Source: Flavihumibacter profundi (lineage in GTDB: Bacteria; Bacteroidota; Bacteroidia; Chitinophagales; Chitinophagaceae). From it: a stretch of 64,000 nucleotides of DNA. Below, piece by piece: positions 19,275 to 27,911 of this stretch (positions are counted from its first letter, which is position 1; each line of letters starts with the position of its first letter). The translations under genes and the position numbers were made by a program. The notes under the pieces are model-generated. The model saw only the letters and a program-made list of their open reading frames with translations. It ran no database searches and had not been told where the DNA came from. The stretch spans positions 1,798,001 through 1,862,000 of the forward strand of contig NZ_JAIQXE010000001.1 of the NCBI RefSeq assembly GCF_020076305.1, in the 5' to 3' direction.

Positions 19275-19750
19275 TGCAACAACATGGAGGGTTGGTGATA
19301 TACACAGATGGCGCAAGCAGGGGCAATCCTGGTCCGGGCGGCTATGGTACAATTTTAAAATGGGGCAGCAAGGAGAAGGAAATTTCCCAGGGTTACCGTA
19401 AAACCACCAATAACAGGATGGAATTAATGGCTGTGATCGCCGGACTTGAAGCTTTGACTAAAACCGGACTGAACATTGCCATTTATAGTGACAGCCAGTA
19501 TGTGGTAAAAGCGGTGGAAGAAGGCTGGCTGCGCAACTGGATTGCCAATGACTTTAAGGGAGGCAAAAAAAACAAGGACCTCTGGACCCGCTTCTACAGG
19601 CTTTCCCTGCAACACCAATTGAAATTCCACTGGGTAAAAGGACATGCCAATAATCCCTTTAATAACCGATGCGATATATTGGCTACAACTGCAGCAGACA
19701 GCAGGCACCTGTTGGTTGATGAAGGATATGAATCTGGTTTGGCCGGTTAG
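19271..19750 (+). CDS. rnhA: Ribonuclease HI
   Basis: Cuts the RNA strand of RNA-DNA hybrids. The 159-residue sequence shows the four catalytic acids: Asp-13 in 'YTDGASRGNPGPGG', Glu-51 in 'NNRMELMAVI', Asp-74 in 'YSDSQYVV' and Asp-135 in 'NNRCDILA', plus 'FHWVKGHA'. ATG ATG at 19271/19274 gives two possible starts; the first overlaps the stop codon of the phzF relic by four bases, which suggests the two were once translationally coupled. Confidence 0.95.
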   Translation: MMQQHGGLVIYTDGASRGNPGPGGYGTILKWGSKEKEISQGYRKTTNNRMELMAVIAGLEALTKTGLNIAIYSDSQYVVKAVEEGWLRNWIANDFKGGKKNKDLWTRFYRLSLQHQLKFHWVKGHANNPFNNRCDILATTAADSRHLLVDEGYESGLAG

Positions 19751-19783
19751 TTTCACATCCGAAAAATGTTGGATATTTGATTG

Positions 19784-20290
19784 ATGAGTAAATCAATTCA
19801 GGCAGAAGACTTGCTGATTCTTCAGCTGCCGGAAGGCCAGTCGCCGCCAATGGATCTTCTGTTGCTGGCTGACCCGAATCCACAACAAATCAACACCTAT
19901 ATTGATTTTTGCCTTATCCTGCTTGCGGTAATTAAAGGAAAAACCATTGGTGTGCTAACCATAAGCCCGGAAACAAAAGAAAAAGCAGAGATCCGGAATA
20001 TTGCCATTGCCCCTGATTACCGCGGCAAAGGTTACTCGCGGCAATTAATCCACGAAGCTTTTATCCGCGCTACCAGGTTGGGATATTCTTCCGTACAGGT
20101 GTGCACGGGCAATTCCAGTACCAGGCAATTTAAAATTTACCAGCAATTTGGCTTTGAATTAAGCGATGTTCGCTGGAATTATTATACCCAGCATTTCCCT
20201 GAACCAATTATTGAAGACGGCATTGTTTGCAGACACCAGCTTGTTTTGTCAAAACAACTGGGCAGATCCCGGAATGAAGCCTCTAAATAA
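19784..20290 (+). CDS. GNAT-family N-acetyltransferase
   Basis: About 168 residues. The acetyl-CoA binding motif is visible as 'IRNIAIAPDYRGKGYSRQLI' (V/I-x-x-x-x-R/Q-x-x-G-x-G/A), followed by 'QFKIYQQFGFELSDV', the usual last strand and helix of GNAT enzymes. The acceptor substrate cannot be read from the sequence. The ATG at 19784 is preferred to the TTG three bases earlier. It is followed within ten bases by the MFS transporter gene, so the two probably share a transcript. Confidence 0.85.
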   Translation: MSKSIQAEDLLILQLPEGQSPPMDLLLLADPNPQQINTYIDFCLILLAVIKGKTIGVLTISPETKEKAEIRNIAIAPDYRGKGYSRQLIHEAFIRATRLGYSSVQVCTGNSSTRQFKIYQQFGFELSDVRWNYYTQHFPEPIIEDGIVCRHQLVLSKQLGRSRNEASK

Positions 20291-20299
20291 TTGCGTCCA

Positions 20300-21499
20300 A
20301 TGCTAAATAATACCATAATTTATTTTAAACACCGGCCAAGCCGGAGCATTGGTTTTTTATTCATGGTTTCCAGCCTGTTACTAGGCATCTGGGTGGCAGC
20401 CATCCCACAAATTAAAACCAGGCTCGGTTTGTCTGATGCCTCATTAGGCTTGTCTTTGCTGCTCGCCCCAATTGGTGCATTAACCGGAGTCGTTGTATCC
20501 CCTTTTGTTTTTAAAAAAATAAAGGTTGGCAAATGGCTGGTAACAGGCCACCTGGCTTACTGCTGTATTTTCATTCTGCAGGTTATCGCGTTAAACCCCA
20601 TTATGCTTTGGCTGAGTTTATTCGGCAACGGACTTATTGGGTTCCTGAACGGCGTATCTGCAAATGCAGTAGTTGACCAACTGGAAAAAAAACACAACCG
20701 CCATATCATGAGCACCAGCCATGGCATGTACAGCACAGGTGGGTTTGTAAGTGCAGGCCTCGCCGCCATTTTTTACTCTTTTCAAATGAGTCCTTTCTGG
20801 CAGATTATTATCGTTGCAGGGGCGCTCATAATAATTATTTTGTCTTTGCGCCAACATCTTTTCAGCTACCAGGATAATATTGAATCTGACAGTGGATTCA
20901 GCCTGCCCTCAGGCAGTTTAATCGGTTTAGCCTTTATCTGTTTTGTAACTTTTATGGGGGAAGGTTGTGTCGCAGACTGGAGTGCCATTTACATGAAAGA
21001 ATCCTTACATAGTTCAAAAGCGATAGCCGGATTAGGATTCGCAGGATTTTCTATTGCCATGGCTATCGGCAGGTTGAACGGGGACAACTGGATACCAAAG
21101 TATGGCAGTAAGCGATTGGCCATTACCGGTAGTTTGGTCGCTGCATTGGGATTCTTACTGGCTATCGCATTTTCAACCATCCCAACAGCAATTGCCGGAT
21201 TCACATTAATTGGAATTGGTTTCTGTTGTATAGTACCCATCCTGTTCAGCGCTGCTACCGGGGTGCCGGGAGTTAGTCCGGTTAAAGGTATTTCAGCTGT
21301 TGCCAGTGGAGGGTTAATTGGCTTCCTTGCGGGCCCTTCAATGATTGGCCTTGTTGCAGAGCAATACAATGTGGCTGCAGGCTTATCCATTGTTTTTTTC
21401 CTGGCTGTTGCAGCCGCTATAGTTGCCTGGAAGAATGATTTCCTTATGAACAAGAATTCAAGGGCACCAGAAGTGAATTACCTGGACCAGCATTTTTGA
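20300..21499 (+). CDS. Major facilitator superfamily transporter
   Basis: About 399 residues with roughly twelve hydrophobic segments. 'GIWVAAIPQIKTRLGLSDASLGLSLLLAPIG' and 'STSHGMYSTGGFVSAG' resemble the YbjJ/fucose-permease-like branch of MFS. 'GEGCVADWSAIYMKE' in the middle loop is also typical of this branch. Substrate unknown. ATG 20300 is chosen over an in-frame TTG at 20291. It directly follows the GNAT gene. Confidence 0.85.
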   Translation: MLNNTIIYFKHRPSRSIGFLFMVSSLLLGIWVAAIPQIKTRLGLSDASLGLSLLLAPIGALTGVVVSPFVFKKIKVGKWLVTGHLAYCCIFILQVIALNPIMLWLSLFGNGLIGFLNGVSANAVVDQLEKKHNRHIMSTSHGMYSTGGFVSAGLAAIFYSFQMSPFWQIIIVAGALIIIILSLRQHLFSYQDNIESDSGFSLPSGSLIGLAFICFVTFMGEGCVADWSAIYMKESLHSSKAIAGLGFAGFSIAMAIGRLNGDNWIPKYGSKRLAITGSLVAALGFLLAIAFSTIPTAIAGFTLIGIGFCCIVPILFSAATGVPGVSPVKGISAVASGGLIGFLAGPSMIGLVAEQYNVAAGLSIVFFLAVAAAIVAWKNDFLMNKNSRAPEVNYLDQHF

Positions 21500-21535
21500 G
21501 TGAATCGTAAATGGTGAATCGTAAATCGCGAGATA
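21500..21535. repeat. Degenerate ATTCACC-type string (inverted orientation)
   Basis: GTGAATCGTAAAT occurs twice in tandem (with TGGTGAATC between), the reverse complement of the ATTCACC-like units seen at 18882. It fills the gap between two convergent genes. Confidence 0.55.
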
Positions 21536-21539
21536 GTGC

Positions 21540-22103
21540 TTAGCCTTTTACTTGTTGCATTTTTCGTTGTGCTACAATCATATAATAGCCACCAAATAAA
21601 ACAGCACAAAATACTATTGTAGAAACCAGGTTACCCCTGTAAAAAGGAAGGCCGTCAGCAAAGCATTCCAGCAAACCGCCAAATGTTTTAGGCCGCTGAA
21701 AACCTGCGCCGGCAGCCCATACGAAGAAATTAGATAAAAGGAAATAAACTGTTGGTGCTACCAATGATGCTAAGGCAACTGAAAATATATTGACTTTGCG
21801 AATTGCAAAACCAATCAGCGTTAATCCTGCGAACAAAATATAATTGGTCAGTTGACCTTCATAAAAACCTTGTATATCGCTCATACCTGCACGGTACAAC
21901 AATTCGTATAAGGCGTCACTTAGGAACATAGAGAATATCGGCAGCGCAAAAGCCCATTTGCGGTCCTTAATTATTGCGCCCCCGAATAAGGCCATAGCTA
22001 TATGCGGTACAAACCCAAGCGGGCGGGAAGGTATAATGCGGTACAATGCGGCTACAATAATAAGCAGCACCAGGGAAATCAATATAGATCTATTCAGTTT
22101 CAT
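21540..22103 (-). CDS. DUF6580-type integral membrane protein
   Basis: 187 residues with about five hydrophobic segments: residues 5-22, 30-45, 85-103, 106-130 and 155-175. 'IPSRPLGFVPHIAMALFGGAI' near the N-terminus and 'FFVWAAGAGFQRPKTFGGLLECF' in the C-terminal part match the family named DUF6580, which resembles the S component of ECF vitamin transporters. A transport role is inferred from that resemblance. The manA gene lies upstream on the same strand, 67 bases away. Confidence 0.8.
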   Translation of the reverse strand: MKLNRSILISLVLLIIVAALYRIIPSRPLGFVPHIAMALFGGAIIKDRKWAFALPIFSMFLSDALYELLYRAGMSDIQGFYEGQLTNYILFAGLTLIGFAIRKVNIFSVALASLVAPTVYFLLSNFFVWAAGAGFQRPKTFGGLLECFADGLPFYRGNLVSTIVFCAVLFGGYYMIVAQRKMQQVKG

Positions 22104-22170
22104 ATATTATTAACTATGTGTGGGCAAAAATAACTGAAAACTTGCTATTTGCCAGTTTAGATTCTTCAAT

Positions 22171-23379
22171 CTATGCTGAAGGCACAGTTGCTTTATAAAT
22201 AAGCGCTCCTTTAGCGGAAGTCAAAACAATATCCGCTCCGTCTGTCAGCAAAAGGCTTCCCCCCTGGTGAACAGCCAGCGCCGGGCTACCAGCTGAATCC
22301 GCATTTACCTCACCTTCTATTACGATCAGGATTTCTACAGTACTGGCTTTCAGCGGATACCTGTCCCCTTTGTCCAGGTGAATTTCATGTAATTCGAAAT
22401 CTGCAGCCGGAGTGGGATACCTTTTCTCATAGGCATTCATCGTTTCCCCCTTTAAAATCGACGGCACAACCGGTGCAAACCGCACATGTTTCATTAATTC
22501 CGGCACATCAATATGCTTTGGGGTTAATCCGCCCCTCAATACATTATCAGAATTCGCCATAATCTCCACATTCTGCCCTTCAAGGTATGCATGCAAAATG
22601 CCGGAATCCTGGAAAATGCCCTCGCCCTTATCCATACGCACGAGATTTAGAAGATACACTGAAAAAATTCCGCGGTCAATTGAACCAGGCTGGTTAAATG
22701 TAAGGGCGGCCCGGGCGGCCCAGAAATCGGGACTGGCCTTGGACAACCTGTCTGCCTGGTATAATGGTATGATTCGATCTAGTAATGGTTGCAATCTTTC
22801 TTTCACTTCCAAAACATCCATTTCCATCACCAGGCGGTAAACTGCTTCATAATCGCCTTTCTTAAAAACCGGCAACAGGAACTGCAATTCCGGTTGTTCC
22901 TGCAGGATATTAATCATCGATGCGGGTGCCCTGAATCCGTGCAATAGCCAAAACTCTCCCAAAGCTGCCATAAGCTCGGGTTTATGGTTATCATCCTTAT
23001 AATTCCTATAAGCAGCAGTTAACGGTATGCCCTTTTCATTTTCCTGCTTAAAGCCGGCTACAGCATCAGCTTTGGTGGGGTGTAATTGTATGGAAAGCAT
23101 ATCCCTTACATCCAGTATTTTCAGCAGGTATGGCAGGCTGCCGAATTTAAGCCGCACTACTTTTCCAAGTGCTTCCGGATGCTCCCGGAGAAAACCATCA
23201 AGTAATCCATTTCCGGCAATTTGAGACGGCCCCTGCACATGTGCCCCCAGCCAGTATTCGGCAAAAGGCTGCTGTTGTTCATTTGACCGTGATAACAACT
23301 TAGGCAGGTAGGTGAAACCACCCCATTGATAATGCTGCACTTTGCCTTCCAGCGCAAATATTTTATTTTGTTTTCCCAT
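22171..23379 (-). CDS. manA: Mannose-6-phosphate isomerase, class I
   Basis: Interconverts mannose 6-phosphate and fructose 6-phosphate; a zinc enzyme. 'LEGKVQHYQWGG' is the typical N-terminus, 'MLSIQLHPTKADA' and 'DDNHKPELMAAL' hold zinc ligands, and 'GILHAYLEGQNVEIMANSDNVLRGGLTPK' is the family's central signature. Length is about 402 residues. ATG 23379 (MGKQNKIFALEG) is chosen over 23433, because the extra 18 residues are unlike the family and would run into the divergent YraN gene. Confidence 0.92.
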   Translation of the reverse strand: MGKQNKIFALEGKVQHYQWGGFTYLPKLLSRSNEQQQPFAEYWLGAHVQGPSQIAGNGLLDGFLREHPEALGKVVRLKFGSLPYLLKILDVRDMLSIQLHPTKADAVAGFKQENEKGIPLTAAYRNYKDDNHKPELMAALGEFWLLHGFRAPASMINILQEQPELQFLLPVFKKGDYEAVYRLVMEMDVLEVKERLQPLLDRIIPLYQADRLSKASPDFWAARAALTFNQPGSIDRGIFSVYLLNLVRMDKGEGIFQDSGILHAYLEGQNVEIMANSDNVLRGGLTPKHIDVPELMKHVRFAPVVPSILKGETMNAYEKRYPTPAADFELHEIHLDKGDRYPLKASTVEILIVIEGEVNADSAGSPALAVHQGGSLLLTDGADIVLTSAKGALIYKATVPSA

Positions 23380-23413
23380 AGTAGTACTTCGAAAATACAG
23401 TAAAACAGGAATA

Positions 23414-23764
23414 TTGTCCACCCATTTAGACATCGGCCGTTTTGGCGAACAGATTGCCGCAGAATGGCTGTTAAAGCAAGGTTACGATTTGTTGTCCAGG
23501 AACTGGAAATACAGGCGCAAGGAAATTGATATTATTGCCTGTAAAAATGGGATACTACATTTTATTGAAGTAAAAACAAGACGTGCAGATTTTTTCGGCC
23601 TGCCTGAAGAGCAGGTAAACCGGAGAAAAATAAAACACTTGCAGGAAGCCGCTGCCGCTTACCAGGAAGAGCATCCGCAGTGGCGAAGGATGCAATTCGA
23701 TATCCTGGCCATAAACCTCAACATAAAAGGGAATTCCATTTTTTTACTGGAAGATATTTCCTGA
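23414..23764 (+). CDS. YraN/UPF0102-family nuclease-like protein
   Basis: About 116 residues in the likely form. 'GRFGEQIAAEWLLKQGYDLLSRNW' and 'EIDIIACKNGILHFIEVKTR' match YraN, which has a Holliday-junction-resolvase-like fold with the ExK pair of that fold (EVK). The start is uncertain: TTG at 23414 gives the usual family N-terminus, while the frame is open back to 23342, inside manA. Role is generally unknown. Confidence 0.82.
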   Translation: MSTHLDIGRFGEQIAAEWLLKQGYDLLSRNWKYRRKEIDIIACKNGILHFIEVKTRRADFFGLPEEQVNRRKIKHLQEAAAAYQEEHPQWRRMQFDILAINLNIKGNSIFLLEDIS

Positions 23765-23772
23765 TGGTGAAA

Positions 23773-24294
23773 TCAGGGATTCAGCCTGGCTTTCATTTTC
23801 TCAACCATTTTGTAAGTAGCCGGACAATACTCAATGTTTTGTTTATGTGTATCCACATGATCCACCAGCTTCTTTTTGGTAAGGTGGGGAAAACCGGCAC
23901 AGTCAGCAGGCCTCACCTCATAAATTGAACACATATTGGTTTTGAGGTCAAGGAACTGGCAGGGTTGTTTTACGTTCATCCAGTCTTTGTCCTTCTTATC
24001 AAAAAACAACCACTTTTCCTTGAAGGCCGGAACGGTCATATTGAGATGGGCTGAAATGCGGGTGATATCTTTTTGCGAAAAAGTGGGGCTCATTTTTTTG
24101 CAGCAGTTCGCGCAGGTAAGGCAATCCACTTCTTCCCAAACTTCCTTATCTAAAACCGGTGTAAGCTTGTCCAACCCCCTGGGCCTTTCCGTTTCGATTT
24201 TAGTTAGGAATCTTTTAAATTTCCTTTTATTATCCTTTACCTGCTTCTTAAACTGACGAAGGTTTACTGCGCGGGGATTGCTCTGGGCACTCAT
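23773..24294 (-). CDS. YkgJ-family cysteine-cluster protein
   Basis: 173 residues. The Cys pattern 'CLTCANCCKKMSPTFSQKDI', 'CQFLDLKTNMCSIYEVRPADCAGFP' is that of the YkgJ/UPF0153 family, thought to bind zinc or an iron-sulfur cluster. The N-terminus is basic. It is convergent with the YraN-like gene, nine bases away, and divergent from the recombinase gene. Function of the family is not established. Confidence 0.88.
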   Translation of the reverse strand: MSAQSNPRAVNLRQFKKQVKDNKRKFKRFLTKIETERPRGLDKLTPVLDKEVWEEVDCLTCANCCKKMSPTFSQKDITRISAHLNMTVPAFKEKWLFFDKKDKDWMNVKQPCQFLDLKTNMCSIYEVRPADCAGFPHLTKKKLVDHVDTHKQNIEYCPATYKMVEKMKARLNP

Positions 24295-24374
24295 GCTGGC
24301 TTTTGTAATTTTTAAAACCGCAATATAAAGGATTCAATGCTTAATTTGCCGCAGAATAAATTTTGTCTGCACAA

Positions 24375-25274
24375 ATGTGGGTAGCTTATAAAAAAGGATT
24401 CAAGGCATGGTTGCGACTGGAGAAATCTTTATCGGACCATTCCGTATCGGCTTACCTGCACGATATAGAAAAACTCACTCAATACCTGCAGCTGCAGGGT
24501 TGGATGTACAATCCCGACCAGCTGACCATGGAGCACCTCCAGCAATTTATCCGCTGGATCGGGGAATTGGGCATGACACAAACCAGCCAGGCCAGGATAC
24601 TTTCCGGTTTACGCAGTTTTTATACCTATTGCCTTACGGAACAAATTACCAGGGAGGATCCAACTGTTTTGCTGGAATCACCCAAACTGAAAAGGACCTT
24701 ACCTGACACCCTGAGTTTCCCTGAAATTGAATTATTGATAAATGCCATTGATCGCAGTAAGCCCGAAGGTGAACGAAACAAAGCCATCCTTGAAACCATG
24801 TACAGCTGCGGATTGCGGGTGAGTGAAGTGGTTGGCTTACAGATTTCCTGCCTCTTCCTGGAAAGCGGATTTATACGAGTTGTCGGAAAAGGCAATAAGG
24901 AAAGGCTGGTACCGATTGGTGATAACGCAATCCGCCAAATTGGAATATACCGCGAACATACCCGGCGGTTCCAGGAAATCAAACCCGGCAATGAAGACAT
25001 CCTATTCCTTAACCGACGGGGAACTGCATTAACAAGGGTAATGATCTTTTTGCTGATTAAGGAACTGGCGAAAAAAGCCGGCATCACTAAAAGTATTTCA
25101 CCACATACCTTCCGGCATTCCTTTGCCACACATTTGGTTGAAGGGGGTGCAGACCTCAGGGCTGTACAGGAAATGCTTGGCCATGAAAGTATTACTACTA
25201 CTGAAATCTACACCCACCTCGACCGGGAATTCCTGCGCAAGACGCTGGCGAATTTCCATCCGGCTTTTCACTGA
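24375..25274 (+). CDS. xerD: XerD-like tyrosine recombinase
   Basis: Site-specific recombinase of 299 residues. The N-terminal SAM-like core-binding domain spans about 1-95. The catalytic domain has Arg-148 (CGLRVSE), Lys-172 (GKGNKER), His-244/Arg-247 (HTFRHSF), His-270 (LGHES) and Tyr-279 (TEIYTHL), the complete set. Size and motifs fit chromosomal XerD/XerC rather than an integrase of a mobile element, and no phage or conjugation genes are near. ATG 24375 is preferred to TTG 24363. It is convergent with the VWA gene with no space between. Confidence 0.9.
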   Translation: MWVAYKKGFKAWLRLEKSLSDHSVSAYLHDIEKLTQYLQLQGWMYNPDQLTMEHLQQFIRWIGELGMTQTSQARILSGLRSFYTYCLTEQITREDPTVLLESPKLKRTLPDTLSFPEIELLINAIDRSKPEGERNKAILETMYSCGLRVSEVVGLQISCLFLESGFIRVVGKGNKERLVPIGDNAIRQIGIYREHTRRFQEIKPGNEDILFLNRRGTALTRVMIFLLIKELAKKAGITKSISPHTFRHSFATHLVEGGADLRAVQEMLGHESITTTEIYTHLDREFLRKTLANFHPAFH

Positions 25275-27233
25275 TTAATTATCACTCAGGTCGCTTTCTT
25301 CAGGTTCACTTGTCACATATAAAACAGCTGATTTTTTCACCAGCTTAATGAATTCCTTACGGTATCCATGTTCATCCACACCTATTGATTTGCCAGCCAT
25401 TTTTATAATATGCTCAAAGGATGACTCCTGTTTAAATAAGGAATTATTCAACAACATTCCCCACTCTGCTACGGCCGCTGCAAAAAGAAAGTTTTGCGAG
25501 GCTTGCGGCAGCATCAGCAGGTCCTTTTTCTCAATAGTCCTAACAATCAATCTGCTCTCATTACCATCAGGTTGCTTATACCTGAATTTCACCTGCATTA
25601 TTTCACCATTCGCTGCTACCGGAACTGCTGGTAATTTTTGGTATTTTAAAACATCTACGCTGTCAATGAAAACATCTTTCACACCAGTTGGGATTATTTC
25701 ATATAAAGCAGTAACCGTATGGCCACTGCCCAGGTCACCCGCATCTTTTTTATCATTATTGAAATCTTCTTTCTGCAATAACCTGTTTTCATAACCGATC
25801 AGGCGATAGGCGGAAACATTAACCGGATTAAATTCAATCTGCAGCTTTACATCTTTGGCAATGGTGAACAGGGTTCCGCCAAATTCATGCACCAATACTT
25901 TTTTGGCTTCAGCAATGCCGTCTATATAAGCATGGTTGCCATTTCCCTTATCGGCCAACAACTGCATTTTACTGTCTTTGTAATTCCCCATTCCATACCC
26001 AAGGACTGTTAAAAAAATGCCCGATTCCCGCTCTTTTTCAATCAATTTTTCCATATCGGCATCACTTGATGCACCTACATTGAAATCACCGTCGGTACAA
26101 AGGATTACGCGGTTATTCCCCGCCTTGCTAAAATTTTCCTTTGCGATTTTATAGGCCAGCCTGATCCCTTCGCCACCTGCTGTGGAACCCCCGGCTTCAA
26201 GGGCGTCAATGGCTTCCTTTATTCCTGTTTTATTTGCTCCACTAGTTGCTGGTAAAACCACTCCTGCATTACCGGCGTATACCACCAGGGCAACCTTATC
26301 CTGTTCCCGCAATTGGTCCGTTAATAATTTAAGGGATGTTTTTACGAGAGGCAATTTATTCCAGCTCATCATCGAACCGGATACATCGATCAGGAAAACA
26401 AGGTTGCTGGGCGGCAGGTTATCCACCGGGATTTTCCTGCCTTGCAGGCCAATGGAAACGAGGTGGTGGTGCCTGTTCCAGGGACATTCCACTATTTCGG
26501 TATGGATAGCAAATGGCCGGTTGTCCGTCGGTTGAGCATAATCGTAATCAAAATAATTGATCAACTCCTCTGTCCGCACCGCACCCGGAGGAGGTAATTG
26601 GCCCTGTTGCAGAAACCGCCTTACATTACTGTAGGAAGCAGCATCAACATCAATGGAAAACGTAGATACGGGGTTTCCGGTAACTGAAAGGAAATTATTC
26701 TCATGGACTGCACTATATTCTTCCGTATTGAAACCCTGATCAGCCGAACCGTAAATAACCGGAGAGTTACCCGGCAAAGCCCGGCTGCCCCTTAACCTGA
26801 CCTGCACACCAGCCGCCTTCCCCTGCAGGCTTTGGTTTACCCCAGTAACAGCGCCCAATGGCTCCGCCTCTTTTTTAATTCCATAGCCCGTAACCACAAT
26901 TTCTTCCAATTCTTGCCCCCCGGGCTGAAGGAATATTTCCAACTCCTTCCCCGGCTGGCTTATGGTTACTGACCGTGATGTATAGCCGACAAGACTGATT
27001 TCTACAATTGCCGGACTACTATTTATGGCTAAACTAAACCTTCCGTCAGCCCCTGTTTGAACAGAATGGTTACTCCCTTTTTCCTGGAGTGTCACGCCAA
27101 TTAAGGGTTTCTTTGTTGCAGCATCTTTTACAATTCCCTTTACGGTGGTTTGAACAGGCCGAAGGGCGGCAGATAGCATAACTGCCAGGAGCAGCATACA
27201 AATTATTCCCATGGAGCGTTTAATGGTTCGCAT
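25275..27233 (-). CDS. Exported VWA protein with CarboxypepD_reg-like domain and DUF3520-type C-terminus
   Basis: About 652 residues. After a signal segment (MRTIKRSMGIICMLLLAVML) comes a carboxypeptidase-regulatory-like domain ('VKGIVKDAATKKPLIGVTL'), then 'LEEIVVTGYGIKKE', a motif usual at the N-terminus of SusC-type receptors. The YfbK-like region follows ('YSNVRRFLQQGQLPPPGAVRTEELINYFDYDY'-type block near residues 205-235). The VWA metal site 'FLIDVSGSMMSW' is complete, and the C-terminus is DUF3520-like. Upstream in-frame ATGs at 27248 and 27278 are alternatives but overlap the divergent gene's leader. Role unknown; envelope location is inferred. Confidence 0.85.
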   Translation of the reverse strand: MRTIKRSMGIICMLLLAVMLSAALRPVQTTVKGIVKDAATKKPLIGVTLQEKGSNHSVQTGADGRFSLAINSSPAIVEISLVGYTSRSVTISQPGKELEIFLQPGGQELEEIVVTGYGIKKEAEPLGAVTGVNQSLQGKAAGVQVRLRGSRALPGNSPVIYGSADQGFNTEEYSAVHENNFLSVTGNPVSTFSIDVDAASYSNVRRFLQQGQLPPPGAVRTEELINYFDYDYAQPTDNRPFAIHTEIVECPWNRHHHLVSIGLQGRKIPVDNLPPSNLVFLIDVSGSMMSWNKLPLVKTSLKLLTDQLREQDKVALVVYAGNAGVVLPATSGANKTGIKEAIDALEAGGSTAGGEGIRLAYKIAKENFSKAGNNRVILCTDGDFNVGASSDADMEKLIEKERESGIFLTVLGYGMGNYKDSKMQLLADKGNGNHAYIDGIAEAKKVLVHEFGGTLFTIAKDVKLQIEFNPVNVSAYRLIGYENRLLQKEDFNNDKKDAGDLGSGHTVTALYEIIPTGVKDVFIDSVDVLKYQKLPAVPVAANGEIMQVKFRYKQPDGNESRLIVRTIEKKDLLMLPQASQNFLFAAAVAEWGMLLNNSLFKQESSFEHIIKMAGKSIGVDEHGYRKEFIKLVKKSAVLYVTSEPEESDLSDN

Positions 27234-27341
27234 ATGATTATTTTCCATTTGGATGCGGCCATTTCCAGTATTACACAATTCCTTTTAAAATATTTTTTCC
27301 ACCCTAAGCACCAGGTTAATATTATATTGCTTTTGAACATT

Positions 27342-27911
27342 TTGGCATTCCTGCGTAACATAACAGACACAACTGCAACCGATAACGAATTGGTTCAGTC
27401 TTACCGGCAAACCGGGAACCTCGACATATTGGGGCAATTGTACAGCAGGTATATGGACCTTGTATACGGACTTTGCCTGAAATACATGGAGGACCCTGAA
27501 TTTGCCCGTGATGCTGTAATGCAGATTTTTGAAGAACTGGTGGAGAAATTAAAAAAGCATAAAGTGGAGTATTTCAAAAGCTGGTTATATGCATTGGCGA
27601 AAAATCATTGCCTAATGCAATTGCGCAGTGGGAAAAGTAAAAAAACAATTGCACTGCCACCTGAACTTATGCAATCTGAAGAAAACCTGCATCTGAATGG
27701 CAGCCTGCATAAAGAGGCTCAATTTGAATTGATGAAGAAATGCCTCGAAAAACTGACCCAGGAACAGCAATTGACAGTAATACTATTTTACCTGGAAGAG
27801 AAATCGTACAATGAGATAGTTTTACACACAGGGATGGAATGGAATAAAGTGCGCAGCCTTATTCAAAATGGCCGCAGGAACCTGAAAATATGTATGGATA
27901 AAAATAGCTGA
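27342..27911 (+). CDS. RNA polymerase sigma factor, ECF-like
   Basis: About 190 residues. 'DNELVQSYRQTGNLDILGQLYSRYMDLVYGLCLKYM' is sigma region 2, 'YFKSWLYALAKNHCLMQLR' completes it, and 'LEEKSYNEIVLHTGMEWNKVRSLIQNGRRNL' is region 4. The start is unclear: the frame is open back to 27234, and TTG 27342 or a start just after it gives the family's usual N-terminus. TGA overlaps the ATG of the next gene by one base (TGATG), so the membrane protein downstream is probably its regulator. It is divergent from the VWA gene. Confidence 0.83.
   Translation: MAFLRNITDTTATDNELVQSYRQTGNLDILGQLYSRYMDLVYGLCLKYMEDPEFARDAVMQIFEELVEKLKKHKVEYFKSWLYALAKNHCLMQLRSGKSKKTIALPPELMQSEENLHLNGSLHKEAQFELMKKCLEKLTQEQQLTVILFYLEEKSYNEIVLHTGMEWNKVRSLIQNGRRNLKICMDKNS

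Noticed and set aside
24375-25274. The tyrosine recombinase as an integrase of a mobile element
   Set aside because: Size and motifs fit XerC/XerD and no phage, conjugation or att-like repeats surround it.
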